A stretch of DNA of 51,913 nucleotides from Faecalibacterium sp. (GTDB lineage Bacteria > Bacillota > Clostridia > Oscillospirales > Ruminococcaceae): assembly GCA_022652735.1 (NCBI GenBank), contig JALCRP010000014.1, forward strand, positions 1 through 51,913. Reading direction: 5' to 3'. How positions within the stretch are numbered: the stretch's first letter is position 1; every line of letters begins with the position of its first letter. This document shows positions 25,719 to 35,272 of this stretch, piece after piece. The translations under genes and the position numbers were made by a program. The notes beneath the pieces are model-generated. The model ran no database searches. It was not told the origin of the DNA and was given only the letters and a program-made list of their open reading frames with translations.

Positions 25719-27530
25719 ATGCAGATCAAACTTTCCCAGTACATTGCGGATTTTCTCGTAGCCCACGGCGTAAAGCATAACTTTACCGTAACGGGCGGCG
25801 GCGCCATGCATTTGAACGACGCGCTCGGCCACAAGGCGGGCCTTACGAGCATCTATAACCATCATGAGCAGGGCAGCGCCATCGCGGCCGAGGCGTATGC
25901 GCGCCTTACGGGCGAAGTGGCCTGCGTGTGCGTAACAAGCGGCCCCGGCGGCACAAACGCTATCACCGGCGTAATGGGCGGCTGGGTCGACAGCATCCCG
26001 ATGCTGATTCTTTCGGGGCAGGTAAAGCGCGAGACAACGATCTGGTCGGTGCCGGGGCTGCCGTTGCGCCAGCTGGGCGATCAGGAGTTTGATATTACGC
26101 ACAGCATCGCCAATATGACAAAATACTGCGCGATGGTTACGGCGCCGGAAAAAATCGCCTATCATTTGGAAAAGGCATGGTTCTTGTGCCATGCGGGCCG
26201 CCCGGGGCCGGTTTGGCTCGACATCCCGCTGGATGTGCAGGGGGCTATGATCGAGACGGACAGCCTGCCGCATTTTGATGCGGCCGCCGAGGGCTACACG
26301 GCCGTACCGCCGATTTCGGCCGCGCTGGCCCAAACGATCCTCGAAAAACTGCGCACAGCCAAGGCGCCCGTGCTTTTGGTGGGCACAGGGGTGCGGGTGG
26401 CGGGCGCCTACCCGGAATTGCAGGCCTTGATCGAAAAACTGCATATCCCGGTTGTTACCGCGTGGAACGCGAACGACACCGTGCCCTTCGAGGACCCACA
26501 CTTTGCCGGGATGCCCGGCACAGTGGGCACACGCGGCGGTAACTTCGTGGTGCAGAATGCGGACGTGCTGCTTTCGCTGGCGTGTCGGCTGAATATCCGC
26601 ATGATTAGCTACAATAAACACGACTTTGCGAAAAATGCGTACAAAATCATAGTGGACGTGGACGAAAACGAGCTGAAAAAGCCCACGATTACGCCCGATT
26701 TGCCCGTATGCGGCGATGTAAAGCAGGTTTTGCAGGCCATGCTGGCGCAGGATTATACGCCAAACCCGGCGCATGCGCCGTGGCTTGCTTGGTGCCGCGC
26801 GATAAATGCAAAATACCCTGCGGCACTTCCGGAGTACCGCCATGCGGGCGCGCCGATCAACCCGTATATCTTCAACGATCTGTTGTTTACAGCGCTTGCC
26901 CCCAGCGATCAGATCGCCTGCGGCAACGGCAGCGCCTGCGTTGTTACCTTTCAGGGCTGCAAGATCAAGCCCGGCCAGCGCATGTTTACAAATTCCGGCT
27001 GTGCGGCGATGGGCTACGGCCTGCCCGCGGCGCTGGGCATGGCTGTGGCACGGCCCGAAAAACGCACGATCTGTATTGACGGCGACGGCAGCATCATGAT
27101 GAATTTGCAGGAGCTGGAAACGATTGCCTACAACCATCTGAATGTGAAGATCGTGCTGCTTTCCAATCATGGCTACCACTCTATCCGCCAGACGCAGCAA
27201 AACCTCTTCAAAGGGCGGCCGCTTGTGGGCGTGAGCGATGAAAATGGCGTGGGAATGCCGGACTTTGCAAAGCTGGCCGAGGCGTTCGGCTTTGCGTACT
27301 ACCGCCTCGACAGGGAAGAGGATGCACAGGATACCCTGCGCACGGCGCTTTCGGCCGAAGGCCCCGTATTCCTTGAGGCCGTAACCGACCCAGCACAGAA
27401 CTTTGCGCCAAAGCTTTCCTCGAAGGTTTTGCCCGATGGCCGGATCGTCTCGCCTTCGCTGGATGATATGTTCCCATTTTTGCCGCGCGCCGAGTATGAG
27501 GCCGACCGCTATATGCCGCAAAACGGCTGA
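25719..27530 (+). CDS. ThDP-dependent enzyme, acetolactate synthase-like
   Basis: A 603-residue member of the acetohydroxyacid-synthase/benzaldehyde-lyase superfamily. The N-terminal PYR domain carries the catalytic Glu50 (YNHHEQGSAIAAEAYAR); the middle TH3 domain (about 190-330) and the C-terminal PP domain carry the ThDP motif GDGS (about 453) ending in the Asn-rich LLSNHGY. Family members decarboxylate a 2-oxo acid and pass the acyl unit to an aldehyde or ketone; in glycan loci such enzymes (for example YerE) branch a keto-sugar. The amino-acid biosynthesis role is unlikely because there is no ilvN/ilvC nearby. The aldolase directly upstream could supply or use the 2-oxo acid. The substrate is unknown. 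Confidence 0.88.
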   Translation: MQIKLSQYIADFLVAHGVKHNFTVTGGGAMHLNDALGHKAGLTSIYNHHEQGSAIAAEAYARLTGEVACVCVTSGPGGTNAITGVMGGWVDSIPMLILSGQVKRETTIWSVPGLPLRQLGDQEFDITHSIANMTKYCAMVTAPEKIAYHLEKAWFLCHAGRPGPVWLDIPLDVQGAMIETDSLPHFDAAAEGYTAVPPISAALAQTILEKLRTAKAPVLLVGTGVRVAGAYPELQALIEKLHIPVVTAWNANDTVPFEDPHFAGMPGTVGTRGGNFVVQNADVLLSLACRLNIRMISYNKHDFAKNAYKIIVDVDENELKKPTITPDLPVCGDVKQVLQAMLAQDYTPNPAHAPWLAWCRAINAKYPAALPEYRHAGAPINPYIFNDLLFTALAPSDQIACGNGSACVVTFQGCKIKPGQRMFTNSGCAAMGYGLPAALGMAVARPEKRTICIDGDGSIMMNLQELETIAYNHLNVKIVLLSNHGYHSIRQTQQNLFKGRPLVGVSDENGVGMPDFAKLAEAFGFAYYRLDREEDAQDTLRTALSAEGPVFLEAVTDPAQNFAPKLSSKVLPDGRIVSPSLDDMFPFLPRAEYEADRYMPQNG

Positions 27531-27622
27531 CAGCGCAGGCACAAAATGCAGCACCGCAAAAAGCAGGGCATTGCGCAAGCTTTGGTGGGCCGTGCCGCGG
27601 CAAAGTTCCGATCGGAGGATGC

Positions 27623-28282
27623 ATGCGAAAACTCATTATTTTTGATTTCGACGGCACATTGGCCGATACGCTGACGGACGTGGCCCTTTGCTTTAACGAG
27701 GCCCTGCGGCAAAACGGTTTTGCGCCGCACCCGCTGGCCGCGTTCGGCGGGTTTGTGGGCGGCAACCTCGAGACGGTTGTTTCGCGCATGCTGCCGCCCG
27801 GCGCCGTTACGCCGGAAAATATCGACCGTGTGAAGCTTTGCTACCGCGCGCTTTACCTGCACAGCAAAAAGCCGAACACCGCGCCGTATCCGGGCATTCC
27901 GGCCCTGTTGGAAAAGCTGCGGGCGGCGGGCCGTATCTTGGCCGTTAACTCGAACAAAGGCCAAAAGCTGCTGGACGATATGGTAGAAAAGACGTTCCCA
28001 CAGGGAACATTTGCCGCCGTCGTCGGCTATGAAGAAAGCCGCCCCTCGAAGCCCGACCCTGCGGGCATTGACGAGATCTGCCGCGCCTGCGGCCTTGCGC
28101 GGGCCGACGCCGTTTATGTCGGCGACGGGCAAAGCGATGTCGACACAGCTGTGCGGGCCGGCATCCCGTGTGTCTTTGTGGCATGGGGGCAGGGAGATCA
28201 TGCGCTGGCGGCCGCGCCGGGCGTGGCCGCGGCCGCCGATGCGGCACAGCAGCTCGAAACGATTTTGCTGGGCCAAATCTGA
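27623..28282 (+). CDS. HAD-superfamily phosphatase, phosphoglycolate phosphatase-like
   Basis: A 219-residue HAD hydrolase with cap type C1. Motif I DFDGTLADT (Asp8 nucleophile, Asp10), motif II VNSNKG, motif III KPDP and motif IV VGDGQSDVDTA are all present, so it should be an active phosphatase on a small phosphorylated metabolite. CGGAGG lies before the ATG. Because it lies between a ThDP enzyme and an SDR, I infer that it removes phosphate from an intermediate of the unusual substituent pathway rather than working in housekeeping phosphoglycolate removal. Confidence 0.88.
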   Translation: MRKLIIFDFDGTLADTLTDVALCFNEALRQNGFAPHPLAAFGGFVGGNLETVVSRMLPPGAVTPENIDRVKLCYRALYLHSKKPNTAPYPGIPALLEKLRAAGRILAVNSNKGQKLLDDMVEKTFPQGTFAAVVGYEESRPSKPDPAGIDEICRACGLARADAVYVGDGQSDVDTAVRAGIPCVFVAWGQGDHALAAAPGVAAAADAAQQLETILLGQI

Positions 28283-28407
28283 GGATTCACCGCCTGCGGC
28301 CGCGGAGTTACAGGATCGGAAAATGCGCCCCGGCGGCGCCGAATCGATCCGGGAACTTGCCGCTGCACGAGCGTGTGCCCGGCGCGAAAGGAAAAGAGGC
28401 AGTTTTG

Positions 28408-29349
28408 ATGCAAACACAAACGCGAACAATCCGCTCGGCGGTAATTACCGGGCCGACAGGCGCTATCGGGCGGGCCCTTTGCAGCCTGCTGGCCGCAAAG
28501 GGCGTTACCGTGTATGCAGTGTGCCGCCCGGGCAGCCCGCGCGCCGCTGCGCTGCCGCAAAGCGAATGGGTTCACCCCGTCGTGTGCGACATGGCGGCGT
28601 TGGACACGCTGAAAACGCTGCTGCCCGGCGGGGCGGACGCTTTTTTTCATTTCGCATGGGCACACACCATCGGCCCCGGGCGCGACGATATGCCGGCCCA
28701 AATTGAAAATATCCGCTGTACGCTTGCGGCGGTGGATGCGGCGGCGGCGCTGGGCTGCCAAGTATTTGTCGGCTCCGGCAGCCAAGCCGAATACGGCCGT
28801 GTCGAGGGCAAGCTGCGGCCCGATACGCCGTGCTCGCCCGAAAACGGCTACGGCATGGCGAAGCTTTGCGCCGGGCAAATGAGCCGTGTTGCCTGCCAAA
28901 AGCAGGGCATCGCGCACGTCTGGGCGCGTGTATTAAGCGTATACGGCCCCGGCGACGGCGCGGCGACGATGATCTCTTCAGCCATCCGTGCGCTATTGGA
29001 GAAAAAGGTGCCCGCCCTGACAAAAGGCGAGCAGCGTTGGGATTACCTTTATGCCGGCGATGCGGCGCGCGCCTTTTGGGCGATGGCCGCGCGCGGAAAG
29101 GACGGCGCGGTATATCCCGTTGGCTCGGGGCAGGCACGGCCCCTGCGGGAATACATCGAGACGCTGCGCGACGCGATCGACCCGGCGCTGCCGCTGGGCT
29201 TTGGGCAGGTGCCTTATGGGCCGCGGCAGGTAATGCATTTGGAAGCCGACCTTTGCGCCCTCACGGCGGATACCGGCTTTGTGCCCGAAACGCCCTTTGC
29301 CGAGGGCATCCGCAAGACGATCGAAAGCATGCAGGAGAAAACAGTATGA
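28408..29349 (+). CDS. NAD(P)-dependent epimerase/dehydratase (extended SDR)
   Basis: Extended short-chain dehydrogenase of 313 residues with the dinucleotide motif TGPTGAIG (14-21) and the catalytic YGMAK (Tyr148, Lys152); the Ser/Thr partner lies in VGSGSQAEYG. Such enzymes epimerise, dehydrate or reduce nucleotide-sugars. The ATG at 28408 has an AAAGAGG site, whereas the longer open frame overlaps the HAD gene and is unlikely. A 125-base gap precedes it, and its stop overlaps the next gene as ATGA. It may reduce the keto product of the ThDP step, in the way YerF partners YerE, but that is inference. Confidence 0.88.
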   Translation: MQTQTRTIRSAVITGPTGAIGRALCSLLAAKGVTVYAVCRPGSPRAAALPQSEWVHPVVCDMAALDTLKTLLPGGADAFFHFAWAHTIGPGRDDMPAQIENIRCTLAAVDAAAALGCQVFVGSGSQAEYGRVEGKLRPDTPCSPENGYGMAKLCAGQMSRVACQKQGIAHVWARVLSVYGPGDGAATMISSAIRALLEKKVPALTKGEQRWDYLYAGDAARAFWAMAARGKDGAVYPVGSGQARPLREYIETLRDAIDPALPLGFGQVPYGPRQVMHLEADLCALTADTGFVPETPFAEGIRKTIESMQEKTV

Positions 29350-30314
29350 GCGACAAAAAAGTGATTTCCGTAATGATCCCGTGCTACAACGAGGTGGAGA
29401 ACGCGCGCCCGATCTATGAGGCTGTGCGCAATGAGATCACCGCGCATTGCCCCGCCTATGATTATGAGATTCTGTTCATCGACAATAAATCAACCGACGG
29501 CACCCGCGAAGTGATCGAGGACATCTGCACGGCGGATAAGCGCGTAAAAGCCATCTTCAACTGCAAAAACTTTGGCCAGTTCAACAGCCCTGTTTACGGC
29601 ATGCTGCATACTACGGGCGATTGCACGATCACGATCTGCGCCGATTTTCAGGACCCTGTCGAGCTGATTCCGCAGTTTGTGGCCGCGTGGGAAGAAGGCT
29701 ATAAGATCGTCATCGGCAAAAAGACACGCAGCAAGGAAAACCCGCTGATGTATTTTGCGCGCGGCTGCTATTATAAAGTTATCAAAAAAATGAGCAGCGT
29801 CGAGCAGATTGAGCAGTTTACGGGCTTTGGCCTGTATGACCGCAGCTTTTTGGAGACGTTGCGCCAGCTGCACGACCCGACGCCCTTTATCCGCGGCATC
29901 GTGGCCGAGCTTGGCCCCGAACGCAAGGAAATCGCTTATACGCAGCCTAAGCGCCGCGCGGGCAAAACGCATAACAACCTTTATACGCTGTATGATGCGG
30001 CGATGCTCAGCTTTACGAGCTACACAAAAGTGGGTATGCGGCTGGCGACGTTTCTGGGCTTTTTCGTGGCAGGCCTGAGCTTTTTGTGCGGCCTGTTTTT
30101 CCTGATCGCAAAGCTGCTGTTCTGGAGCCGCTTTTCGGCCGGATATGCCCCCACGATGATTGCTGTGTTCTTTATGGGCGGCATTCAGCTTGTGTTTTTG
30201 GGTTTCTTGGGCGAGTATATCATGAGCATGAATACGCGCGTAATGAACCGGCCTTTGGTGGTGGAAGAAAAGCGCATCAATTTTGACGCAGAAAACGAGA
30301 CGGCAAAGCCGTAA
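29346..30314 (+). CDS. GT2 glycosyltransferase, GtrB-like with two C-terminal helices
   Basis: A 322-residue protein of the polyprenyl-phosphate-sugar synthase group: PCYNEVENARPIYEAV, FIDNKSTDGT, the DxD-like ADFQDPVEL, and the acceptor region FTGFGLYDRSF. Two membrane helices (about 233-262 and 270-295) are followed by a cytoplasmic tail. The ATG overlaps the SDR stop (ATGA), so its sugar substrate may be the product of the SDR. It resembles the gene at 15646 in layout but not closely in sequence, so at least two different lipid-linked sugars are likely. Confidence 0.9.
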   Translation: MSDKKVISVMIPCYNEVENARPIYEAVRNEITAHCPAYDYEILFIDNKSTDGTREVIEDICTADKRVKAIFNCKNFGQFNSPVYGMLHTTGDCTITICADFQDPVELIPQFVAAWEEGYKIVIGKKTRSKENPLMYFARGCYYKVIKKMSSVEQIEQFTGFGLYDRSFLETLRQLHDPTPFIRGIVAELGPERKEIAYTQPKRRAGKTHNNLYTLYDAAMLSFTSYTKVGMRLATFLGFFVAGLSFLCGLFFLIAKLLFWSRFSAGYAPTMIAVFFMGGIQLVFLGFLGEYIMSMNTRVMNRPLVVEEKRINFDAENETAKP

Positions 30315-30358
30315 ACAATAAGCGCGGCAAAGCAAAAACAAGAAAGCGGGGCGAAGAG

Positions 30359-31435
30359 ATGATTCGAGTTTTGGAATGTGTGGTGGGTATGAACCGCGGC
30401 GGCATCGAGACGCTGCTGATGGAGCTTTACCGCCGGATGGACCGCAGCCAAGTACAGCTGGATTTTCTTGTCAGCCTCGACGGTGTATATGACGCAGAAA
30501 TTTTGAAGCTGGGCGGGAAAATCTATCACACACCCTTTATTTCGCGCGTCGGCCCGTTTGCGTATGCGGCTAATTTGCGCCGCTTTTTTGCCGCACACCC
30601 GGAATACCGCATCGTGCATGCCCACATGGATAAGTTTGGCGCCGAGGTAATGCGTGAGGCTAAAAAGGCGGGCGTACCCGTGCGTGTTTTGCATTCACAC
30701 AGTATCCTGAACGAGGGCGGCGCAGCCTATCAGCTCGTGAAAAACTATTACGGCCGCTTTTACCGCGACGCGACAGATTATTTTGCATGCAGCCGCGCGG
30801 CGGCCGATTTTCTGTTTGGGCCGGAGGCCGCGCGGGCCGTACTTTTGAAAAACGGCGTGGATACCGCGCGCTTTGTGCCGGATCTGACGCCGCCCCCCGC
30901 GGGGCGGTTCACCATCGGGCATGTGGGGCGCTTTTTACCCGCGAAAAACCATGCCTTTTTGCTCGAGGTATTTGCCGCCGTGCACAAAAAAACGCCCGAG
31001 GCAAACCTTGTGCTGGTGGGCGAAGGCCCGCTGCGCGCCGAAATGCAGCAAAAAGCGCAGGAGATGGGGCTTGCCGAGGCGGTGACATTTACCGGCCCGG
31101 CAGAAGACGTGGCGCCCCTCGAAAAGGATTGGGATGTGTTCGTGATGCCGAGCAAATTTGAGGGGCTGGGCATCGTGCTCATCGAGGCACAAAGCTGCGG
31201 CATCCCTTGCGTGGCGTCGGATACCATCCCGCAGGAGGCGAACGTGACGGGCACCGTGCAGTACCTGCCGCTGGCCGCCGGCGCCGAAAAGTGGGCCGAG
31301 GCCATCCTTGCCGCGCGCGGGCAGCCCAAGGCCGACCGCCGCGCACAAATTCGCGCGGCCGGATATGACATCCAGACCTCGGCCGATTTTTTGCAGGCAT
31401 TTTATCTCCAAAAAGCAGGGGAGGCGGGGCAATGA
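30359..31435 (+). CDS. GT4-type glycosyltransferase
   Basis: GT-B-fold glycosyltransferase of 358 residues. It starts with RVLECVVGMNRGGIETLLM (the Gly-rich acceptor-side loop), has the strand TIGHVGRFLPAKNHAFLLEVF, and carries the donor-binding region MPSKFEGLGIVLIEAQSCGIPCVA with the E-x7-E pattern. It is cytoplasmic or peripheral and adds one sugar to the lipid-linked chain. The next gene starts inside its stop codon (ATGA). Confidence 0.92.
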   Translation: MIRVLECVVGMNRGGIETLLMELYRRMDRSQVQLDFLVSLDGVYDAEILKLGGKIYHTPFISRVGPFAYAANLRRFFAAHPEYRIVHAHMDKFGAEVMREAKKAGVPVRVLHSHSILNEGGAAYQLVKNYYGRFYRDATDYFACSRAAADFLFGPEAARAVLLKNGVDTARFVPDLTPPPAGRFTIGHVGRFLPAKNHAFLLEVFAAVHKKTPEANLVLVGEGPLRAEMQQKAQEMGLAEAVTFTGPAEDVAPLEKDWDVFVMPSKFEGLGIVLIEAQSCGIPCVASDTIPQEANVTGTVQYLPLAAGAEKWAEAILAARGQPKADRRAQIRAAGYDIQTSADFLQAFYLQKAGEAGQ

Positions 31436-32673
31436 GGCTTTTGTTTGCGCTGGATGAAATCTACAGCGGCGAAAGCGCCAATATCCGCCTTGTAAAACAG
31501 CTGGCGAAAAACCTCGCGGCAAAAGGGGCGGATGTCCGCTTTCTGGTAAACTGCCTGCCGGAGCAGCAAAGCGATTTCGCCGGGCTTGCGGCCGAATTCT
31601 TTACCTGCACGGCCGATAAGGCCAGCTACGAAGCGGTGAAGGCCGCGCGTGAGGCGGGCAAGGGCACGGCCGGGCAGGCGCTGGCCCTTTTGGCACACCC
31701 CGCCGCCGCGTGGAATATCGTTAGCACCGTGCTTTGGAAAAAGACGCTTGCCGAGGCACCGTGGCGGCGCGCGATCGAGCAGGCTTGTGCCCATACTTGC
31801 TATGACGCAGTGATCGCGGTATCCTGCCCGCATTATGTGATGCTTGCGCTGGGCGGGGCCGCGATCTCGGCGAAAAAAATTTGCTATATGCTTGATCCAT
31901 ACTGGTCGAACACGTCGATGCCGTATGCTGTCAGCCTGAAACGCGAACAGGCGCTTTACCAAAAAATTGACGGCGCGTTTATTACGGATTTGATGTATGC
32001 CGAAAATCAGGCCTGCGCGCTGGCAGCCTACAAGGAAAAAATGCATGTGCTGCCTTTCCCCGGCATCAGCGAAAAGCAGGATACCGGCACCGCAGACACG
32101 TATACACTGGCCGGAAAAATACAAATGGTATATATTGGAAACCTGTATCCCGCCGCACGGGATCCCGAGCCGCTTTTTCGGCTTTTGGCGGCGCTTCCGG
32201 CAGAGTTTGGGCTTTCGATTTTTGGCGGCGGGCGCGAGGGCTTTGCGCCGGGCTATTTTGCCGCATGGCAAAAAAAACTTGGCGATCGCCTTTTGCTGCA
32301 TGGCCCGGTGGATGCCAAAACGGCTTCCGATCTTTTGTTTCGCGGCGATGTGCTTGTGAACGTGGGCAACCGCGTGGCAAATCAGCTGCCCAGCAAGGTG
32401 TTTGAATATTTAAGCGCAGGGCGGCCGATCCTGAACCTTTTTTGCTTGGATGTCTGCCCGTCACTGCCGTATTTTGCCCGTTGCCCCTTAGCGCTGAATG
32501 TCCGGGCAGGGGACTTTTCCCCCGAGACGCTGCAAAAAGTGGAAAACTTTTGCCGGGCTGCTAAGGGCCGCAGCCTGCCCTACCGCCAAATAGAGGCGCT
32601 TTTCCCCGCGAACACGGCCGAGGCCGTTGCAGCGGAGTTTTTGCGCGTGGCCCAAGAAATCGCAGGTGCCTGA
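31432..32673 (+). CDS. GT-B-fold glycosyltransferase
   Basis: A 413-residue GT4-like enzyme. The N-terminal half has little family signal beyond the Rossmann start MRLLFALDEIYSGESAN. The C-terminal half shows MVYIGNLYPAARDPEPLFRLL and NQLPSKVFEYLSAGRPIL, the donor-side motif of family 4. GGGGAGG precedes the ATG, which overlaps the previous stop. The next gene begins directly after its stop (TGAATG). The sugar specificity cannot be read from the sequence. Confidence 0.85.
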   Translation: MRLLFALDEIYSGESANIRLVKQLAKNLAAKGADVRFLVNCLPEQQSDFAGLAAEFFTCTADKASYEAVKAAREAGKGTAGQALALLAHPAAAWNIVSTVLWKKTLAEAPWRRAIEQACAHTCYDAVIAVSCPHYVMLALGGAAISAKKICYMLDPYWSNTSMPYAVSLKREQALYQKIDGAFITDLMYAENQACALAAYKEKMHVLPFPGISEKQDTGTADTYTLAGKIQMVYIGNLYPAARDPEPLFRLLAALPAEFGLSIFGGGREGFAPGYFAAWQKKLGDRLLLHGPVDAKTASDLLFRGDVLVNVGNRVANQLPSKVFEYLSAGRPILNLFCLDVCPSLPYFARCPLALNVRAGDFSPETLQKVENFCRAAKGRSLPYRQIEALFPANTAEAVAAEFLRVAQEIAGA

Positions 32674-33963
32674 ATGAAAGTTTTATGGTATGTGAACATT
32701 GTGCTGCCCGCGGCGGCGGCGCATTTTGGCTTTGGGCAGACAAACGGCGGCGGCTGGCTGGAAGCACAGGCAACGCAGCTGGCGCAAAGCGGGGTGCAGC
32801 TTTCGATTTTGCATGCGACGCCGCTTGTAAAAAAGCCACAGCGCGCGGCGCTTGCAGATGGCATCACGTATCTGCTTGTGCCGCCTTCGGCCGACCAAAC
32901 GCATTTCTTTGGGGCCGCGCTCGATTCCGAAAAGCCGGATCTTGTGCATATCTTCGGCACGGAGTATGCTTATAACCTAGCGATGGCCGCCGTCTGCCGT
33001 GCGGCACATCAACCCTATGTGGTTTCGATACAGGGCATCATGGCCGAATGCGCGCGCCATTACGCCGACGGCCTGCCCGCGCGTTATGCCCGTGTCGATC
33101 CACTCATCCGGCTGATGAAAAAAGTGTATTATGCCGACAGCATCGCGCTGGCACAGCAGGAATTTGCCGCGCGCGGCAAAGCCGAAAGCGAAATGCTGCC
33201 CGGCTGCCCGTATCTAATCGGCCGTACCGCATGGGATAAAGCCTATTTGGCCGAGCATGCGCCGCAGGCTTACTACTTTTCGATAAATGAAAATCTGCGC
33301 GCGCCGTTTTATTCCGGCGAACGGTGGGCTTATGATGCCTGCCGCCCGCACAGCATTTTTGTCAGCCAAGCGTTTTACCCGATCAAGGGCTTTCATCAGC
33401 TTTTGAAAATTCTGCCGGCCCTGATCGCGCGCTACCCCGATTTGAAAGTGTATGTCGGCGGGCAGAAAGCCTACTCGCTCGGCAACGCGCTGCTGGATGC
33501 CGGCGTCGATCGCTTTTTTGAATATCAGCGCTATTTGAAGCAGCAAATTAAGGCAAAAGGCCTTGCGCCCTATCTTACGTTTTTAGGCCCGCTTTCGGCC
33601 GAACAAATGAAGCAGCAGTATCTGGCATCAAACGTGTTTTTATCGCCGTCTACCGTCGAAAACAGCCCAAACTCCGTCGGCGAGGCGATGTTGCTCGGCG
33701 TACCCGTCGCGGCAAGCCGCGTGGGCGGCACACCTTCGCTTTTGACGGATGGGCAGGACGGCATTCTCTACGATTTTGAGGATTTGGCGGCTATGCAGGC
33801 CGCTGTCTGCCGCCTTTTCGACGACCCGGCGGCTGCCGCGGCGTATGGCGCGCGGGCGGCCGCGCATGCCGCCAAAACGCACGACCGTACCCAAAATACA
33901 AAGGAGCTTTTAGAGGCATATGAGCAGATTCTCCATGACAGCATGGCAAAAGAAAACCCCTGA
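32674..33963 (+). CDS. GT4-type glycosyltransferase
   Basis: GT-B-fold enzyme of 429 residues. An N-terminal Rossmann domain (VLWYVNIVLPAAAAHFGF, then LVHIFGTEYAYNLAM) precedes a typical GT4 donor domain: FVSQAFYPIKGFHQLLKILP, LTFLGPLSAEQM, and VFLSPSTVENSPNSVGEAML with ENSPNSVGEAMLLGVP as the nucleotide-sugar site. There is no clear ribosome site, and translation probably continues from the adjoining upstream gene. The next gene overlaps it by 44 bases. Confidence 0.9.
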   Translation: MKVLWYVNIVLPAAAAHFGFGQTNGGGWLEAQATQLAQSGVQLSILHATPLVKKPQRAALADGITYLLVPPSADQTHFFGAALDSEKPDLVHIFGTEYAYNLAMAAVCRAAHQPYVVSIQGIMAECARHYADGLPARYARVDPLIRLMKKVYYADSIALAQQEFAARGKAESEMLPGCPYLIGRTAWDKAYLAEHAPQAYYFSINENLRAPFYSGERWAYDACRPHSIFVSQAFYPIKGFHQLLKILPALIARYPDLKVYVGGQKAYSLGNALLDAGVDRFFEYQRYLKQQIKAKGLAPYLTFLGPLSAEQMKQQYLASNVFLSPSTVENSPNSVGEAMLLGVPVAASRVGGTPSLLTDGQDGILYDFEDLAAMQAAVCRLFDDPAAAAAYGARAAAHAAKTHDRTQNTKELLEAYEQILHDSMAKENP

Positions 33964-35272
33964 AAACCGAAGAAGCTGCGGCGTGGCCCTTGTGCTGGCG
34001 CTGAAAGCATGCCTTTTCTTTTCCACAGGGGTGGCGACAGGCGCGGATACGGCCTCCTATGCGGAGATCGATGGCTTTGCCATTTTCGGCGGCAGGCTGG
34101 ATGCCGTGCGCACACCGGGCTACCCGTTTGTTGTGGAAATCTTTCAGCGCCTTTTTGGGCAGGGGTATGCGGGGCCGCTAACCTTTTTTCAGCTGGTGGT
34201 TTCTGCCGTGTCGCTGTGCCTTTTTTACCGCGCCCTGCGGCAGATGGGCCTCAACGAAACGCTGAGCTTTTTAACGTTTGCCGGCTCGGCTCTGACGATT
34301 TCCGTGTATGGATGGGATCGCTATGTGCTGAGCGAATCGCTGACGCTTTCGCTTACGTTTATGATGATTTTTCTGCTGGTGCGCTTTTTGCATACCGCAT
34401 CGCTGCGCGATGCCTTGTGGCTGGCGGCAGATGTTTTTGCCGCAACCGCGCTGCGCCCGCAGTCGGCAATTTTTGCGGCGATCCTGCTGGGATTTTTTGC
34501 GGTGTTTTGCCTCTACAAAAAAGCCGGCATCGCAAAGCTGCTGCTTTCGTGCGGCTGCATGGCGGTGCTTTTGGCGGGCGTGTATGCCTATGCGCTGCGC
34601 TATGAAAGCCAGTACGGCTATTTTGGCATGTCCACGACGCTGCCGCATCAGCAGACGGCCAACCTGATTGCGGACGGCCTATATGCCCGCCTGCCCGACG
34701 ATACCTATGCCGAGCAGGTAGAATTTATCCGCACGGCCTTGGACGAAACGCAGGATAGCAGCCTTTCGATTGGAATGCAGCTTTGCGCCACATACGGCTA
34801 TGAAACCGCCTCGGCGTATGATAAGGCTGTGATTCGGAACAATCTGCCGGCATACGTTTCGGCGCGGCTTTATGCGCTGGTTACGTCTATCCCAGAGGCG
34901 TTTGCCTCTTATCCGCCGGCCCAAACACAGATGCCGCAGGCGATTTTGAACGTGGTGCGCCTGCTTTTGGGGGTTCTGCTGCTGCCCATCACGTTTGGGT
35001 GCGGCTATCCGGCCTGCGCCATCGCGGCTGTGCTGTTTATCCGGCAGTGTGCCGCGCGCAAACCGTTTGATTTTATGGATTTCGGCATTGTGGTGATCTT
35101 GGCGGCAATCTATGTTTCGGTGGTGTTCAGTACCTGCGGCGCTTATCCGCGCACGGCTTTACAGGCGCTGCCGTTTTTGATTTTGGCATTTGCGCGCGGC
35201 GCGGATGCGTTGATCCGAAAGGTTCGCGGCGATACGCCGCCGGCGCAGGGCGGAGAGGAGACGGCACGATGA
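33920..35272 (+). CDS. Polytopic membrane protein, GT-C-like (ArnT/PMT-type)
   Basis: A 450-residue membrane protein with about ten hydrophobic segments. After the first helix comes a loop with GADTASYAEIDGF and the Thr-Pro-Gly-Tyr-Pro motif RTPGYPFV, typical of GT-C enzymes in which the loop Asp is catalytic. A large extracytoplasmic stretch (about 215-310) separates two membrane bundles. It would transfer a sugar from polyprenyl phosphate to the glycan or a protein outside the cell. The ATG at 33920 overlaps the previous gene by 44 bases; a later Met (33935) is also possible. Confidence 0.72.
   Translation: MSRFSMTAWQKKTPENRRSCGVALVLALKACLFFSTGVATGADTASYAEIDGFAIFGGRLDAVRTPGYPFVVEIFQRLFGQGYAGPLTFFQLVVSAVSLCLFYRALRQMGLNETLSFLTFAGSALTISVYGWDRYVLSESLTLSLTFMMIFLLVRFLHTASLRDALWLAADVFAATALRPQSAIFAAILLGFFAVFCLYKKAGIAKLLLSCGCMAVLLAGVYAYALRYESQYGYFGMSTTLPHQQTANLIADGLYARLPDDTYAEQVEFIRTALDETQDSSLSIGMQLCATYGYETASAYDKAVIRNNLPAYVSARLYALVTSIPEAFASYPPAQTQMPQAILNVVRLLLGVLLLPITFGCGYPACAIAAVLFIRQCAARKPFDFMDFGIVVILAAIYVSVVFSTCGAYPRTALQALPFLILAFARGADALIRKVRGDTPPAQGGEETAR

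Noticed and set aside
25719-27530. Housekeeping acetolactate synthase (ilvB).
   Set aside because: No ilvN, ilvC or ilvD nearby, and it is embedded in a glycan operon seven bases after an aldolase gene.
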